Shown: positions 7,174-14,615, numbered from the stretch's first letter. The stretch is DNA of 19,069 nt from Methanoregulaceae archaeon (GCA_028679325.1 JAJRBS010000138.1:1-19069); one strand, 5' to 3'. Notes: generated by a model from the letters alone, not told the origin. Numbers and translations: made by a program.

Positions 7174-7431
7174 TCAGGTGAGTGTCAGTTCAATAATCTC
7201 GGCACGTTCAACGCCGTCAAGTGCCATAATCTGAGCTTCTATCGCATCACTTTCACCGCCAGCGTCACTAACGACAACGGCTATCTTTAAGGCTTTAAGC
7301 CCGAAGCCGATCGGCTCTTCCCTTATGTCCTGAAGACCTTTTACCTCTGCCCGAAGTCTGGATTTCAGGTCTTGAAGATCGACATCCGGCGACTCAGGCA
7401 TAACTCGCAGGATCAATACCACGTTGCCCAT
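7174..7431 (-). CDS. ef1b: Translation elongation factor aEF-1beta
   Basis: The 85-residue protein is the guanine-nucleotide exchange factor for aEF-1alpha, matching the small archaeal family (usually 85-95 residues) of one ferredoxin-like fold. The typical pattern is strand NVVLILRVMPES, helix DLQDLKSRLRAEV, the loop EEPIGFGLKALKIAVVV, and the C-terminal AEIIELTLT. The frame is open further upstream to 7569, but the true start is ATG 7431, because the upstream part is occupied in another frame by a zinc-finger gene ending four bases earlier (TGA ATCA ATG). The pair is therefore an operon. Confidence 0.93.
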   Translation of the reverse strand: MGNVVLILRVMPESPDVDLQDLKSRLRAEVKGLQDIREEPIGFGLKALKIAVVVSDAGGESDAIEAQIMALDGVERAEIIELTLT

Positions 7432-7435
7432 TGAT

Positions 7436-7597
7436 TCAGGGCCCCCCGAAGCCGCATTTTGGGCAGGTATAGGGTATGCTCTGTTCCCGGCACCGGTAAC
7501 ATCTCCGTATCGTCTGCCCACACCTCGGGCAAACGAACTCAGCCGCTCCCTCGAGAGCAAGGGGCGCATTACATGAGGTACACTTGCGAATCGCCAT
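7436..7597 (-). CDS. 53-residue zinc-ribbon protein with four CxxC motifs (HVO_2753-like)
   Basis: This short gene encodes 53 residues with four evenly distributed CxxC knuckles: CTSC (6-9), CPRC (23-26), CYRC (33-36) and CPKC (45-48). The last is followed by a CGFGG-type end. Eight cysteines fit two zinc ions. It matches the archaeal zinc-ribbon family typified by Haloferax HVO_2753, commonly described as a translation-associated RNA-binding protein. Its position four bases ahead of aEF-1beta supports that link. ATG 7597 is preferred, with a GGTGAT ribosome-site match at 7606-7611. An in-frame ATG at 7603 is possible if the message is leaderless from the TATA-like box at 7624-7634. Confidence 0.88.
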   Translation of the reverse strand: MAIRKCTSCNAPLALEGAAEFVCPRCGQTIRRCYRCREQSIPYTCPKCGFGGP

Positions 7598-7623
7598 AAA
7601 CATTCATCACCTGATTCTAAGTC

Positions 7624-7634
7624 CTTATACTATC
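7624..7634 (-). promoter_or_regulatory. TATA-like box for the zinc-ribbon / aEF-1beta operon
   Basis: On the minus strand the sequence reads GATAGTATAAG, centred 26 bases upstream of the ATG at 7603 and 32 upstream of that at 7597. It sits between the stop of the MfnE-like gene (7648) and the operon, so the pair can be transcribed independently. Confidence 0.5.
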
Positions 7635-7647
7635 TGCGCTGAATGAT

Positions 7648-8232
7648 TTAAAATCCGATGGTAGTGCCGGTAACAGGATATCCCCTGAGAAACGAATCAA
7701 GTCTCTCGGGTACTTTACCGTTCATAATTGTCGTTTTGACCTTATTTCCAAGAACAAATGAAATAAAACAGGGATCAACAACTTTCGTCTCAATGGCGCC
7801 AGTGACTCTTTCCTGAAGCTCTCCTCCCTCAACTAGGCCTTCAACGGACTTGAGAATGATGAGTTCGAGCCCGAGCACATGAGCAACCCAGGCAGCAATG
7901 GTATCGGAAGTGACCGCCCATGTGTGGGGGAGAGGATCGCACTCTCTGAGGGGGATATAGGGGAGAAACACTTCGAGCTCCTCTGGTCTATGCAGCAGGG
8001 AAACACACTCGACACCCCTTGACGCGATGAGCCAGCCAAACTGCTCCATTGCGGCGATCGCCATCCAATGCGCATACTCCCCTTCCAGTCCAGTCCTGCG
8101 AATCATATCGGCAAATCTCCCACCCCCCGGAACGATAAGGCATGAGCAGGAACGGTGTCGTAGAACAGCGAGTATCGGATCGATTTCCCCTTCGAGGCTT
8201 CCCCCGATTTTTATCACGTATGGTTCGGCCAT
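7648..8232 (-). CDS. mfnE: Amino acid kinase family protein, probably MfnE (methanofuran biosynthesis)
   Basis: The 194-residue protein has the amino-acid-kinase fold: phosphate-binding KIGGSL (8-13), IVPGGGRFAD (33-42), a conserved SDTIAAWVA (109-117) and ILKSVEG (126-132) near the nucleotide site. It is shorter than glutamate or aspartate kinases and lacks an ACT domain. The size and motif pattern fit MfnE, which phosphorylates [5-(aminomethyl)furan-3-yl]methyl phosphate to the diphosphate used in making methanofuran, the first C1 carrier of methanogenesis. That assignment is from family resemblance; no other mfn gene is adjacent. A related small kinase of unknown substrate is the main alternative. 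It is divergent from the PLD-fold gene. Confidence 0.7.
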   Translation of the reverse strand: MAEPYVIKIGGSLEGEIDPILAVLRHRSCSCLIVPGGGRFADMIRRTGLEGEYAHWMAIAAMEQFGWLIASRGVECVSLLHRPEELEVFLPYIPLRECDPLPHTWAVTSDTIAAWVAHVLGLELIILKSVEGLVEGGELQERVTGAIETKVVDPCFISFVLGNKVKTTIMNGKVPERLDSFLRGYPVTGTTIGF

Positions 8233-8258
8233 CTCAGGTGATGATGCATTTCACCATG

Positions 8259-8266
8259 TTAATAAG
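8259..8266 (+). promoter_or_regulatory. TATA-like box for the PLD-fold gene
   Basis: TTAATAAG is centred about 28 bases upstream of the ATG at 8291 in the 58-base divergent gap. No Shine-Dalgarno match precedes the start, so the message is probably leaderless. Confidence 0.45.
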
Positions 8267-8290
8267 CTGAACGTTTGTTATCCTCTTATT

Positions 8291-9961
8291 ATGCGCAGGG
8301 CCATCCTTTTTCTGATCCTGCTTCTCCCGGGATTGTCTTGTGCAATCCAGATCACTGAGTTCTGTCCCGATCCATACCTGCCCGAAGATCCCGATGAGTA
8401 TCTGGTTATCGAAGGGAACGGAAGACTTGACGGGATTATTATCTCGGATGGCGAAGGAGGATTCCGTTTCCCGGGTGGTTCCGAGATAACGGGGAGGACC
8501 ATAATATCCAGAAACGGAAAGGCATATTCACGAACTCATGGACACCCCCCAGACTTCGAATGGTATGACACCTCTCCGGAAATCCCTGACGTTATCAGGG
8601 CGGGGAGCCTGCAACTCTCGAATACCAGGGATCAGCTTCGCCTATATCAGGACAACCTCCTGATTCAGGAGATTGTCTGGCCCGATGATATTGTCGCACG
8701 ACAGGGGCAGATACACTATCTTGAGGATGGAGTCTGGGATAGACGACCTCTCCTGATTGGGCAGTCCCGGTTTGTCCAGGGGGTATTTGCAGATGTTACC
8801 GGTTCGGCCTTTGTTTCGCCAGACTCATCGTTTGATACGTACAGGGAGTATGTTCAGTCTGCAGATCGGGTATTGCTGGTTAATGTCTATGAATTTTCAA
8901 GCATGTCGATGGCAAATGAGCTCATCGATGCAGAAAAGAGGGGGGTTTCGGTCACTGTGCTCCTGGAGGGCGGGCCTGTTGGGGGGGTAAGTGACGAGGA
9001 AAAAACCGTTATCTCATACCTCCAGGCGGCAGGAATACCCGTTTATTTCATTTCAGGCTCATCGACAAGCCCTGCCCCCTACCGGTTCGACCATGCCAAG
9101 TATATGGTGGCGGACGGCGAGCGGATACTTCTCACCAGTGAGAATTTCAAGCCGACAGGTTTTCCGGAGAGGGGAACGAGAGGTAACCGGGGCTGGGGAG
9201 TGGTGATTGAGGATCCGCGGGTTGCCGACTATTTTACGGAAGTTTTTCAGTACGATTGCGGGGGTGACTGGGCGACCCCTGCAACTGTTGGGGCTTATAA
9301 GATCGGGGAGCAACTGCCAGGGAAAAGGTATCAATCGGAGTTTGGGACCTTACCCTTCACGGGCGCATCTGTCGTTCCTGTCCTCGCTCCTGACACGTCC
9401 TATCTGATTGAGGAAATGATTTCGGGAGCAGAGGAGTCTGTTGATATCGAGCAGGCGTACATCACCAACCAGAGTAAGGGGTCCTTGAATCCCTACCTGC
9501 AGGCCGCAGTTGATGCTTCAAGAAGAGGAGTCAGGGTCAGAGTACTTCTTGACTCATCATACTTCAATGTCGAGGAGGATTGCGACAACGACGAGATGGT
9601 CCGGGTGCTGAATCAACTTGCAAAGGACGAGCAACTCCCTCTTGAAGCGCGCTGTGCCAACCTCCGGGAAAATAATCTGGAAAAGATTCATACGAAAGGA
9701 GTTATCGTCGATAGAAAGTCGGTCCTGGTGAGTAGCATAAACTGGAATACCAATTCTCCTCAGTTCAATCGCGAAGCAGGTGTGATTATCCTCCATCCTG
9801 ATGTTGCTGGATATTTTTCCTCGGTCTTTGAGGATGATTGGAACAGCAGTGACGTGATTCCTGACAGTGAAACTCCTGATTTGACGAAGATCGGCATAGC
9901 GACAGCCATTGTTCTCGTTCTCCTCTTCTACCATCTCTCGCGAAGAAGGAGGTACTATTGA
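8291..9961 (+). CDS. Surface-anchored phospholipase D-fold protein with lamin-tail-like domain
   Basis: The 556-residue protein starts with a signal peptide (1-18, ending LSCA). Residues 19-130 have the pattern of a lamin-tail domain (ITEFCPDP, DEYLVIEGNG, then ISDGEGGFRFPGG). Two phospholipase D modules follow: HKD1 is H268, K270, D275 (HAKYMVAD, then SEN) and HKD2 is H467, K469, D474 (HTKGVIVD, then SINWN). Both catalytic half-sites are intact. A hydrophobic helix (534-547) and the tail SRRRRYY anchor the C-terminus, leaving the enzyme outside the cell. PLD-fold proteins hydrolyse phosphodiesters in lipids or nucleic acids; lamin-tail domains often accompany secreted nucleases, so an extracellular nuclease or phospholipase is likely. 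The frame is open upstream to 8027, but that stretch is antisense to mfnE. The true start is fixed by the signal peptide. Confidence 0.88.
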   Translation: MRRAILFLILLLPGLSCAIQITEFCPDPYLPEDPDEYLVIEGNGRLDGIIISDGEGGFRFPGGSEITGRTIISRNGKAYSRTHGHPPDFEWYDTSPEIPDVIRAGSLQLSNTRDQLRLYQDNLLIQEIVWPDDIVARQGQIHYLEDGVWDRRPLLIGQSRFVQGVFADVTGSAFVSPDSSFDTYREYVQSADRVLLVNVYEFSSMSMANELIDAEKRGVSVTVLLEGGPVGGVSDEEKTVISYLQAAGIPVYFISGSSTSPAPYRFDHAKYMVADGERILLTSENFKPTGFPERGTRGNRGWGVVIEDPRVADYFTEVFQYDCGGDWATPATVGAYKIGEQLPGKRYQSEFGTLPFTGASVVPVLAPDTSYLIEEMISGAEESVDIEQAYITNQSKGSLNPYLQAAVDASRRGVRVRVLLDSSYFNVEEDCDNDEMVRVLNQLAKDEQLPLEARCANLRENNLEKIHTKGVIVDRKSVLVSSINWNTNSPQFNREAGVIILHPDVAGYFSSVFEDDWNSSDVIPDSETPDLTKIGIATAIVLVLLFYHLSRRRRYY

Positions 9962-9964
9962 TTC

Positions 9965-9980
9965 TTTTTCTAGCCTTTTT
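9965..9980 (+). terminator. Oligo-T terminator after the PLD-fold gene
   Basis: Two T5 runs (9965-9969 and 9976-9980) begin four bases after the stop codon. There is no clear stem, as is common for archaeal intrinsic termination. Confidence 0.45.
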
Positions 9981-9981
9981 C

Positions 9982-10369
9982 GCTGCAAACCGGCAGATTT
10001 CACAAAGGTTGATCTTCGGTATCCGAACCGGTTGCTTCCTGACCATTATCTCAAAGAGGACGATACGACACCCGGAGCGCCTCATGCTTCCCACGTGGTT
10101 TCGCGGTTCTGACATATGATCCGCCGCGCAGCCCTGAAACGTAAATTCTCACTGACAAGATGATTCTCTTTGAGGTTTTTTTCATGAGCGTAGCGGACTC
10201 TTCGGTGCAGGATCGCCCTTCTGAACAACATCCTCGGGTTTCATTCCCCCGACTTAATTGCACGAGATCTTTGACGATGAGGGAAGGTTCACGCCATACA
10301 GGAGGGGTTGTTAACACTGTTCACTATCAACTGTCGATTATATGCTTCTGCGGACCTCATTTCTTCGTG
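9982..10369. other. Gene-poor stretch, about 390 bases
   Basis: No gene here can be supported. A minus-strand frame (10051-10317) and an in-frame extension of the downstream OB-fold gene (from 10160) are open, but neither looks like a protein family or has a convincing start. There is a T7 run at 10175-10181 and a short GC-rich segment near 10110-10140. The only clear signal is the TATA-like box at 10336-10344 for the next gene. It could hold a non-coding RNA or a decayed gene. Confidence 0.4.
10336..10344 (+). promoter_or_regulatory. TATA-like box for the OB-fold gene
   Basis: GATTATATG is centred 30 bases before ATG 10370. Transcription would start at or very near the initiation codon, supporting a leaderless message and the short form of the protein. 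Confidence 0.5.
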
Positions 10370-10747
10370 ATGCTCCTGCAACAGGAACGACTCGCATTTG
10401 TCCTGCTGGTGATTGTTGCAATCGGGATAATTCTTGGGTCCATTGTTTTGGCGGGGATCGATAAAGGGCCACTTGCAAAGGATTTCTCTCAGGCGCAGCC
10501 TGAAGGATCTCTTGTCCGCATCGATGGAATCGTTGAAGAACTTCGTTGGACACAGACAGGGGGACACCTGAACGCGAGAGTAGAAGGAACATCGGTGTTT
10601 ATACCATCCGCTGTTGCGAAAAAAATCACCCTCCGAAAAGGTGATCGCATTCTTGTCTATGGTATCATTCAGACTTACCGGGGCGAGAAGGAGATAGTCG
10701 TTCAGAATGCAGGGGATGTAAAGCAATTATCCTGGAATGATCATTGA
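10370..10747 (+). CDS. Membrane-anchored OB-fold protein
   Basis: The 125-residue protein has an N-terminal hydrophobic helix (8-28) serving as an anchor. An OB-fold-like domain (about 46-120) follows, with alternating strands: GSLVRIDGIVEELRWTQTG, a basic/aromatic turn, SVFIPSAVAKK, and GDRILVYGIIQTYRGEKEIVV. The pattern resembles the tRNA-anticodon/nucleic-acid-binding OB family found as small anchored proteins in methanogens. If the helix is a signal anchor the OB domain faces outside, which argues for ligand or carbohydrate binding as well as nucleic acid. ATG 10370 is preferred; GTG 10367 is one codon earlier and a frame open from 10160 is unlikely. Its stop overlaps the end of the convergent HEAT-repeat gene by seven bases. 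Confidence 0.75.
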   Translation: MLLQQERLAFVLLVIVAIGIILGSIVLAGIDKGPLAKDFSQAQPEGSLVRIDGIVEELRWTQTGGHLNARVEGTSVFIPSAVAKKITLRKGDRILVYGIIQTYRGEKEIVVQNAGDVKQLSWNDH

Positions 10748-11319
10748 TCCGGATTCGCTTCCCCCGATGCTTGATGAGGATCGGGTTCTCCCGCCTTCTG
10801 ATGGATAATTCTGATTGCAAGCGCAGCCGCCTCCCGCACAGACGCTTCCGTGTCCTGAAGCAGTTCAGAAAGTGGCCCCAGAGCCCTCTTATCGCCGATA
10901 TTACCCAAAGCCCATGCCGCGAACTGTCGGACCTGCCTTTTCACGTCTTTCAGGACAGCGATGAGAGGTTCTACCCCCCTTCTGTCGCCCAGTCTTCCCA
11001 ATCCTATCGCACTTCCGACACGAAGCCATTTTTCCGGGGACTTTAATCCCTGCAGGAGCGGTTCGAAAGCCCGTGCATCACCTATTGAACCGAGCGACTT
11101 TGCCGCAAGCCATGCTACATCGACATAAGGGTCATGAAGCGCGTTGATCAGTGGTTCTACTGTGGTCTGATCACCGACAATACCGAGGGATTCTGCTGCC
11201 CTCCACCGGGTATCAAGGTAGGGACTCTTTAACTGATCAATCAGTTCTTTGATCTTTTTTCGGCGTGAATCCTGTTCGGCGTATACGGCATCCGTTGCCG
11301 CCCCCTCCCCTGCTGGCAT
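10741..11319 (-). CDS. HEAT-repeat (PBS-lyase-like) protein
   Basis: The 192-residue protein consists of tandem HEAT-like repeats of exactly 31 residues, seen from the recurring hydrophobic-G-D motif at positions 50, 81, 112 and 143 (GIVGD, GSIGD, GRLGD, GNIGD). Each is followed by an EPLI/EPLL-type helix. About five repeats fill residues 24-172, with a short acidic tail rich in P/D/Q. Such solenoids are protein-binding scaffolds; in phycobilin-related enzymes they are lyases, but no phycobilin biology is expected here. The partner is unknown. TATA-like sequence at 11353-11363 (minus strand) lies upstream. The 3' end overlaps the OB-fold gene on the other strand by seven bases. Confidence 0.88.
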   Translation of the reverse strand: MPAGEGAATDAVYAEQDSRRKKIKELIDQLKSPYLDTRWRAAESLGIVGDQTTVEPLINALHDPYVDVAWLAAKSLGSIGDARAFEPLLQGLKSPEKWLRVGSAIGLGRLGDRRGVEPLIAVLKDVKRQVRQFAAWALGNIGDKRALGPLSELLQDTEASVREAAALAIRIIHQKAGEPDPHQASGEANPDQ

Positions 11320-11352
11320 ATGTGGTCAACTTTCATCCGGGGATTAGAGAAG

Positions 11353-11363
11353 AGTAATATTAA
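11353..11363 (-). promoter_or_regulatory. TATA-like box for the HEAT-repeat gene
   Basis: The A/T-rich GTTAATATTAC on the minus strand is centred about 39 bases upstream of ATG 11319, predicting a leader of about 13 bases. Confidence 0.4.
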
Positions 11364-11412
11364 CGTTTGTGATATGGCAGCCGAAAGAGACCGGGCAACG
11401 GGATAGTTCTCG

Positions 11413-12246
11413 TTATTTTTCGACAATATCAAGGCTGAAGTCGAAATTCATTACGCTATGGGTGAGGGCCCCGGCGCTGATGAGATCGACATCACACGTA
11501 AGGTACTCTCGGAGATTTTTTTCGGTAATTCCTCCGGACAACTCGATGAGAACCTTTTCACGGAGGCCTTCCTCCTCCAGGTAACGGAGAGATGCCTGAA
11601 CCATTCCTACGGGCATATTGTCGAAAAGGAGGATATCGGCTCCCGCCTGCGCCGCACGAACTGCTGTGTCTGTATCCTGGACCTCTACCTCGATCTTCCG
11701 ATACAAAGAAGATTCCTTCGCCCGGGCAACAGCTGTCTCCAGAGGGACCAGTGCGAGATGATTGTCCTTAATCAGGATACCGTCTGAGAGGCTCAGCCGG
11801 TGTGGATCGCCTCCTCCGGTTTGAACCGCTTTCTTATCGAGCTTCCGAAGACCGGGGGCGGTCTTCCGGGTCGCTGCGATCCTGCATCTGCACCCGCATT
11901 CTTCCACCAGATCAACCATCTGGCGTGTCCGTGTTGCAATTCCACTCATCCGCCCGAGAATATTGAGGGCTGTCCGTTCAACCAGGAGAATATCCTTTGC
12001 TGCCCCCTCGATGGTCAAGACTACCATTCCAGAGACAATTGTATCTCCGTCATTCCTGTGTCTGGAGGTCTTCAGGCCGAAATAACGAAAAAGGGCCTCT
12101 GCTTCTTCAAGCCCTGAAATGACCCCCCCCTCTTTGGCAGAAATGACCGCATGGCAGTATTCATTCCCTATGACGGTTTCCGATGTGATATCTCCAAAAG
12201 GAGCGTCCTCCAGAATGAACGAGAGCAGAAGCCTGATGTCCTTCAT
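11413..12246 (-). CDS. nadC: Nicotinate-nucleotide pyrophosphorylase (quinolinate phosphoribosyltransferase)
   Basis: The enzyme converts quinolinate and PRPP to nicotinate mononucleotide, releasing CO2, in de novo NAD synthesis. The 277-residue protein has the whole family signature: ERTALNILGRMSGIATRT (90-107), RKTAPGLRKLDKKAV (127-141), GGGDPHR (144-150), LIKDNH (158-163), EVEV (186-189), LLFDNM (206-211) and SGGI (237-240). I chose ATG 12246, preceded by an AGGAA ribosome site. An in-frame ATG at 12285 would add 13 residues without family support. The stop of nadX lies 48 bases upstream, so the two form an operon. Confidence 0.95.
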   Translation of the reverse strand: MKDIRLLLSFILEDAPFGDITSETVIGNEYCHAVISAKEGGVISGLEEAEALFRYFGLKTSRHRNDGDTIVSGMVVLTIEGAAKDILLVERTALNILGRMSGIATRTRQMVDLVEECGCRCRIAATRKTAPGLRKLDKKAVQTGGGDPHRLSLSDGILIKDNHLALVPLETAVARAKESSLYRKIEVEVQDTDTAVRAAQAGADILLFDNMPVGMVQASLRYLEEEGLREKVLIELSGGITEKNLREYLTCDVDLISAGALTHSVMNFDFSLDIVEK

Positions 12247-12294
12247 AGAATTTTTTCCTGACTGTTTATCATATCCTGTAGGCATTCCTGTTTG

Positions 12295-13053
12295 TCATGA
12301 CCCAACTACTAGGGGATTGTCGAGATTTGAAAGTAACGAGAGAATCGAGAGAGCAGCAAGATAACTTGTTGCCGGATTTTCCGGGCTGGGAAGGTTATTG
12401 ACCTTGATGTAGATCTCGCCAAAAGCACCCTCCGCAAAGATCTCGTGAACATTCCTATCCACTTCGGGGTCCACGTACAGCTCGACATCGGCATCCTGGC
12501 CGGAGGCAAGACTCAGGGCAACCGAGACATTGACGTTCCGGGGAAACTCCTTGATGCATTCATTTGCCTTTCCTTTAAAAACCAGGGTTCTATTGCTGGC
12601 AGGAATCCCCAGAGACAACGGGCTTTTGGTGGTCCTGAGGAGGAGGCGGGATAATGGAGAGATACGAGCCACTTTCAGGTTATCGAGACCCGCGATGGCG
12701 CCGCTTGGGATGTATATTTTCTTTCCTTCTTTCCTTGCACAGGTAACAATGGACTCTCTGAATGATGGATCCGCAAGGGCACCCACGCTCATGATAACCA
12801 GATCCTTCCTGTTTTTTATCACCTCTTCTGCGTACATGCGGGCCGCCCGCACCGATGCGGCTTCAACAACCAGGTCAAATTCGGCTTCAACGAAGCGTTC
12901 AAAGTCCTGATATGCAGTCCCCCCCGTCAGCTCCGCAAGTTCCGCCGCCTTCTCCGGAACGAGGTCATAGAAGGCTGTAATGCGCCAGTCACCCTGGAAT
13001 CTGCTAATAATATGGCCGATATTCCCGCACCCGAGCAGTCCGATGGTGATCAT
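12295..13053 (-). CDS. nadX: L-aspartate dehydrogenase
   Basis: This enzyme oxidises aspartate to iminoaspartate with NAD(P)+, supplying quinolinate synthase; it replaces aspartate oxidase in anaerobes. The 252-residue protein has a Rossmann loop GCGNIGH (8-14), the conserved PSGAIAGLD (116-124), and a C-terminal DUF108-type catalytic domain with NVNVSVAL (173-180), H203 as the likely catalytic histidine (DRNVHEI) and NPATSYLAALS (226-236). ATG 13053 places the nucleotide-binding strand at the very N-terminus as in homologues; a GTG at 13068 is an alternative. nadC follows, but nadA does not appear in the window. Confidence 0.92.
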   Translation of the reverse strand: MITIGLLGCGNIGHIISRFQGDWRITAFYDLVPEKAAELAELTGGTAYQDFERFVEAEFDLVVEAASVRAARMYAEEVIKNRKDLVIMSVGALADPSFRESIVTCARKEGKKIYIPSGAIAGLDNLKVARISPLSRLLLRTTKSPLSLGIPASNRTLVFKGKANECIKEFPRNVNVSVALSLASGQDADVELYVDPEVDRNVHEIFAEGAFGEIYIKVNNLPSPENPATSYLAALSILSLLSNLDNPLVVGS

Positions 13054-13497
13054 TACTACATCATACACAATCCCATCGGTTAAGCATTTTCATAACCTGC
13101 GGCGGTCTCTTCATTCAAATGAAAAACAGCCTGGTCTTGGAAAGGAATGTAATATCTGTCAGCTTTTTAGGGATGAGATGTAGCGTTATACCAATTCTCT
13201 CTATCAGACTTCCAGATTGAGAAGTCTTCTTTGAACGGGAAATAGTATGACGTTTCAGGCAAACCGGACCTGCAAGATGTTCTTTTGCTGTCCACGACTT
13301 TTTAGAATCCCCGAGAAGCCCCTTGATCATGACCCGGGTTGATCTCACAGAATCACAACTCTCCGAAATGCGTCACGATGGCATTTCAAGGGCGATCTGA
13401 ATCATTTTAGGGCTAGGTAATCCCATGGAAGATCCTTTGATAAAGATTAAATTCCCTACTTTCCTTGATTTCTGCAGGAAAGGAAGGAAAATAGGTC
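13054..13497. other. Gene-poor stretch, about 440 bases
   Basis: This gap between nadX (minus) and the next plus-strand gene must hold the nadX promoter and the promoter of the 13498 gene, possibly in the A/T-rich 13438-13460. A 77-residue minus-strand frame (13115-13348) and several short plus frames are open but match nothing I recognise and lack good starts. No inverted repeat or tRNA is evident. Confidence 0.4.
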
Positions 13498-14034
13498 ATG
13501 GATGAAGTAGAGACCGGGTTCAAAACCCTTGTTGCCAGGATAGAAGCCCGAGAGAAGGAGAAAGTGAATCTTGTGGAGGAGCTCAGGAAGAAAGACTCCT
13601 TGCTTCTTACACGGATGGCAAAAAGCGCCAAGCCACTCATATTAAAAATCGGGCTGAATATGCTCGAACGAGGGAAGCAGGATACCAAAGGCGAACTCTA
13701 TGATACAAGCTTTTTCAGGAAAAAGATGATCGTGCTCGGGAAGACCGAACCCGAAGGTCAGCGTCCGGATAATCAGGCGAAAAAGGTGGATGACCAGTTC
13801 TGTGTCTTTTCTGAAGATGGCAAGTTTTACGAACTCCTGTACTCATTTGACGGATTTATGGTAGATTCCTACTTGCAACCTCTAACACCCGACCAGGCAT
13901 TGACCCGTTATGGGATGGATATTATGGTGATGCTCTATCTTGCGCTCAAAGATTATCTCGAAGGGGAGGAAGAACTGGTCAAAGCCTTGAAACTGACGCT
14001 GGGGTATCTTTATCCGGAAAAAATGAAAAGATAG
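13498..14034 (+). CDS. Unknown soluble protein with N-terminal coiled coil
   Basis: The 178-residue product is charged and predicted soluble. Residues 8-45 (ARIEAREKEKVNLVEELRKK) have coiled-coil character. Residues 65-130 look like mixed alpha/beta sequence (YDTSFFRKKMIVLGK, then FCVFSEDGKFYELLYSFDGF), and the C-terminal helices run from about 138. The purine-rich stretch at 13480-13495, containing GGAAGG and AGG, can act as the ribosome site. There is no known motif or catalytic signature; I do not recognise the family. It ends one base from the stop of a convergent membrane-protein gene, so the two share a terminator region but are separate transcripts. Confidence 0.75.
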   Translation: MDEVETGFKTLVARIEAREKEKVNLVEELRKKDSLLLTRMAKSAKPLILKIGLNMLERGKQDTKGELYDTSFFRKKMIVLGKTEPEGQRPDNQAKKVDDQFCVFSEDGKFYELLYSFDGFMVDSYLQPLTPDQALTRYGMDIMVMLYLALKDYLEGEEELVKALKLTLGYLYPEKMKR

Positions 14035-14035
14035 G

Positions 14036-14506
14036 TCATTCTTCTTTTTTCCACCTGAAGAGGGGGAAAGGAGGTTTGAGCAGATCCTCATCACTTCTGC
14101 CCAATGCACTCAGCATATACGTCTTTTTATACCTGACTCCTTCTGCATTCTGGAACGTCATCACCACCTTCGCCTCATCAATCATTCTCCCGAAATCGTG
14201 GGTATAGCGTTCTTCGATCTGGAGCGCCGGTATATCAAATTCGACGTTATAAGGAATCACGGTTACGTGAATATTCTGAGCTTCTGCATTTCCTCTGTTC
14301 CTCAACTCAAGGTTCTTTGCCTGGTCCTTCAGAACGGCCAGGATATCCGGGTGGCCGAGGGTATCCTGCATAATATAAATAGACATACCAAGGGCAATGA
14401 TGCCGACGATTGCCATCAGTCCGAACCAGAAATTTACGAGAAAGAGAAACAGTGTTATAATAAAGGCAACAGCAAGAATGACGAGATAGTTGCGGTTCAT
14501 AATCAT
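14036..14506 (-). CDS. Two-helix membrane protein with extracytoplasmic-type beta domain, unknown function
   Basis: The 156-residue protein (154 from ATG 14500) has two adjacent hydrophobic helices at about 7-24 and 28-46. A soluble region of roughly 100 residues follows, with alternating strands such as LELRNRGNAEAQNIHVTVIP and AKVVMTFQNAEG, suggestive of an Ig-like or beta-sandwich fold. NRGNAEAQNIHVTV resembles CARDB-type segments in archaeal surface proteins. With an even number of helices both ends lie on the same side; which side is unclear. It is immediately downstream of, and opposite in direction to, tRNA-Ile. Confidence 0.75.
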   Translation of the reverse strand: MIMNRNYLVILAVAFIITLFLFLVNFWFGLMAIVGIIALGMSIYIMQDTLGHPDILAVLKDQAKNLELRNRGNAEAQNIHVTVIPYNVEFDIPALQIEERYTHDFGRMIDEAKVVMTFQNAEGVRYKKTYMLSALGRSDEDLLKPPFPLFRWKKEE

Positions 14507-14541
14507 AGGTTGTCATCTTTTGGTAATTAAGAAAATGGGAG

Positions 14542-14615
14542 TGGGCCCGATGTGATTCGAACACATGACCTCCCGGTTATCAGCCGGGCGCACCACCGGG
14601 CTATGCTACGGGCCC
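14542..14615 (-). tRNA. tRNA-Ile(GAT)
   Basis: The 74-base cloverleaf on the minus strand has acceptor GGGCCCG (14615-14609) paired with CGGGCCC (14549-14543), discriminator A at 14542, and anticodon loop CTGATAA with GAT between CCCGG and CCGGG. The T arm is GTTCGAATC. No intron is present. It is nearly the same as the CAT tRNA at 4688-4762 outside the D arm and anticodon. Confidence 0.95.

Noticed and set aside
8027..8290. N-terminal extension of the PLD-fold gene
   Set aside because: It is antisense to the MfnE-like gene, and the signal peptide begins at ATG 8291.
10051..10317. 88-residue minus-strand frame in the gene-poor gap
   Set aside because: No family resemblance, no ribosome site or TATA box at a suitable distance; left as an open question rather than annotated.
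10160..10369. N-terminal extension of the OB-fold gene
   Set aside because: The frame is open but has no domain character, and the TATA-like box plus hydrophobic N-terminus point to a start at 10370.
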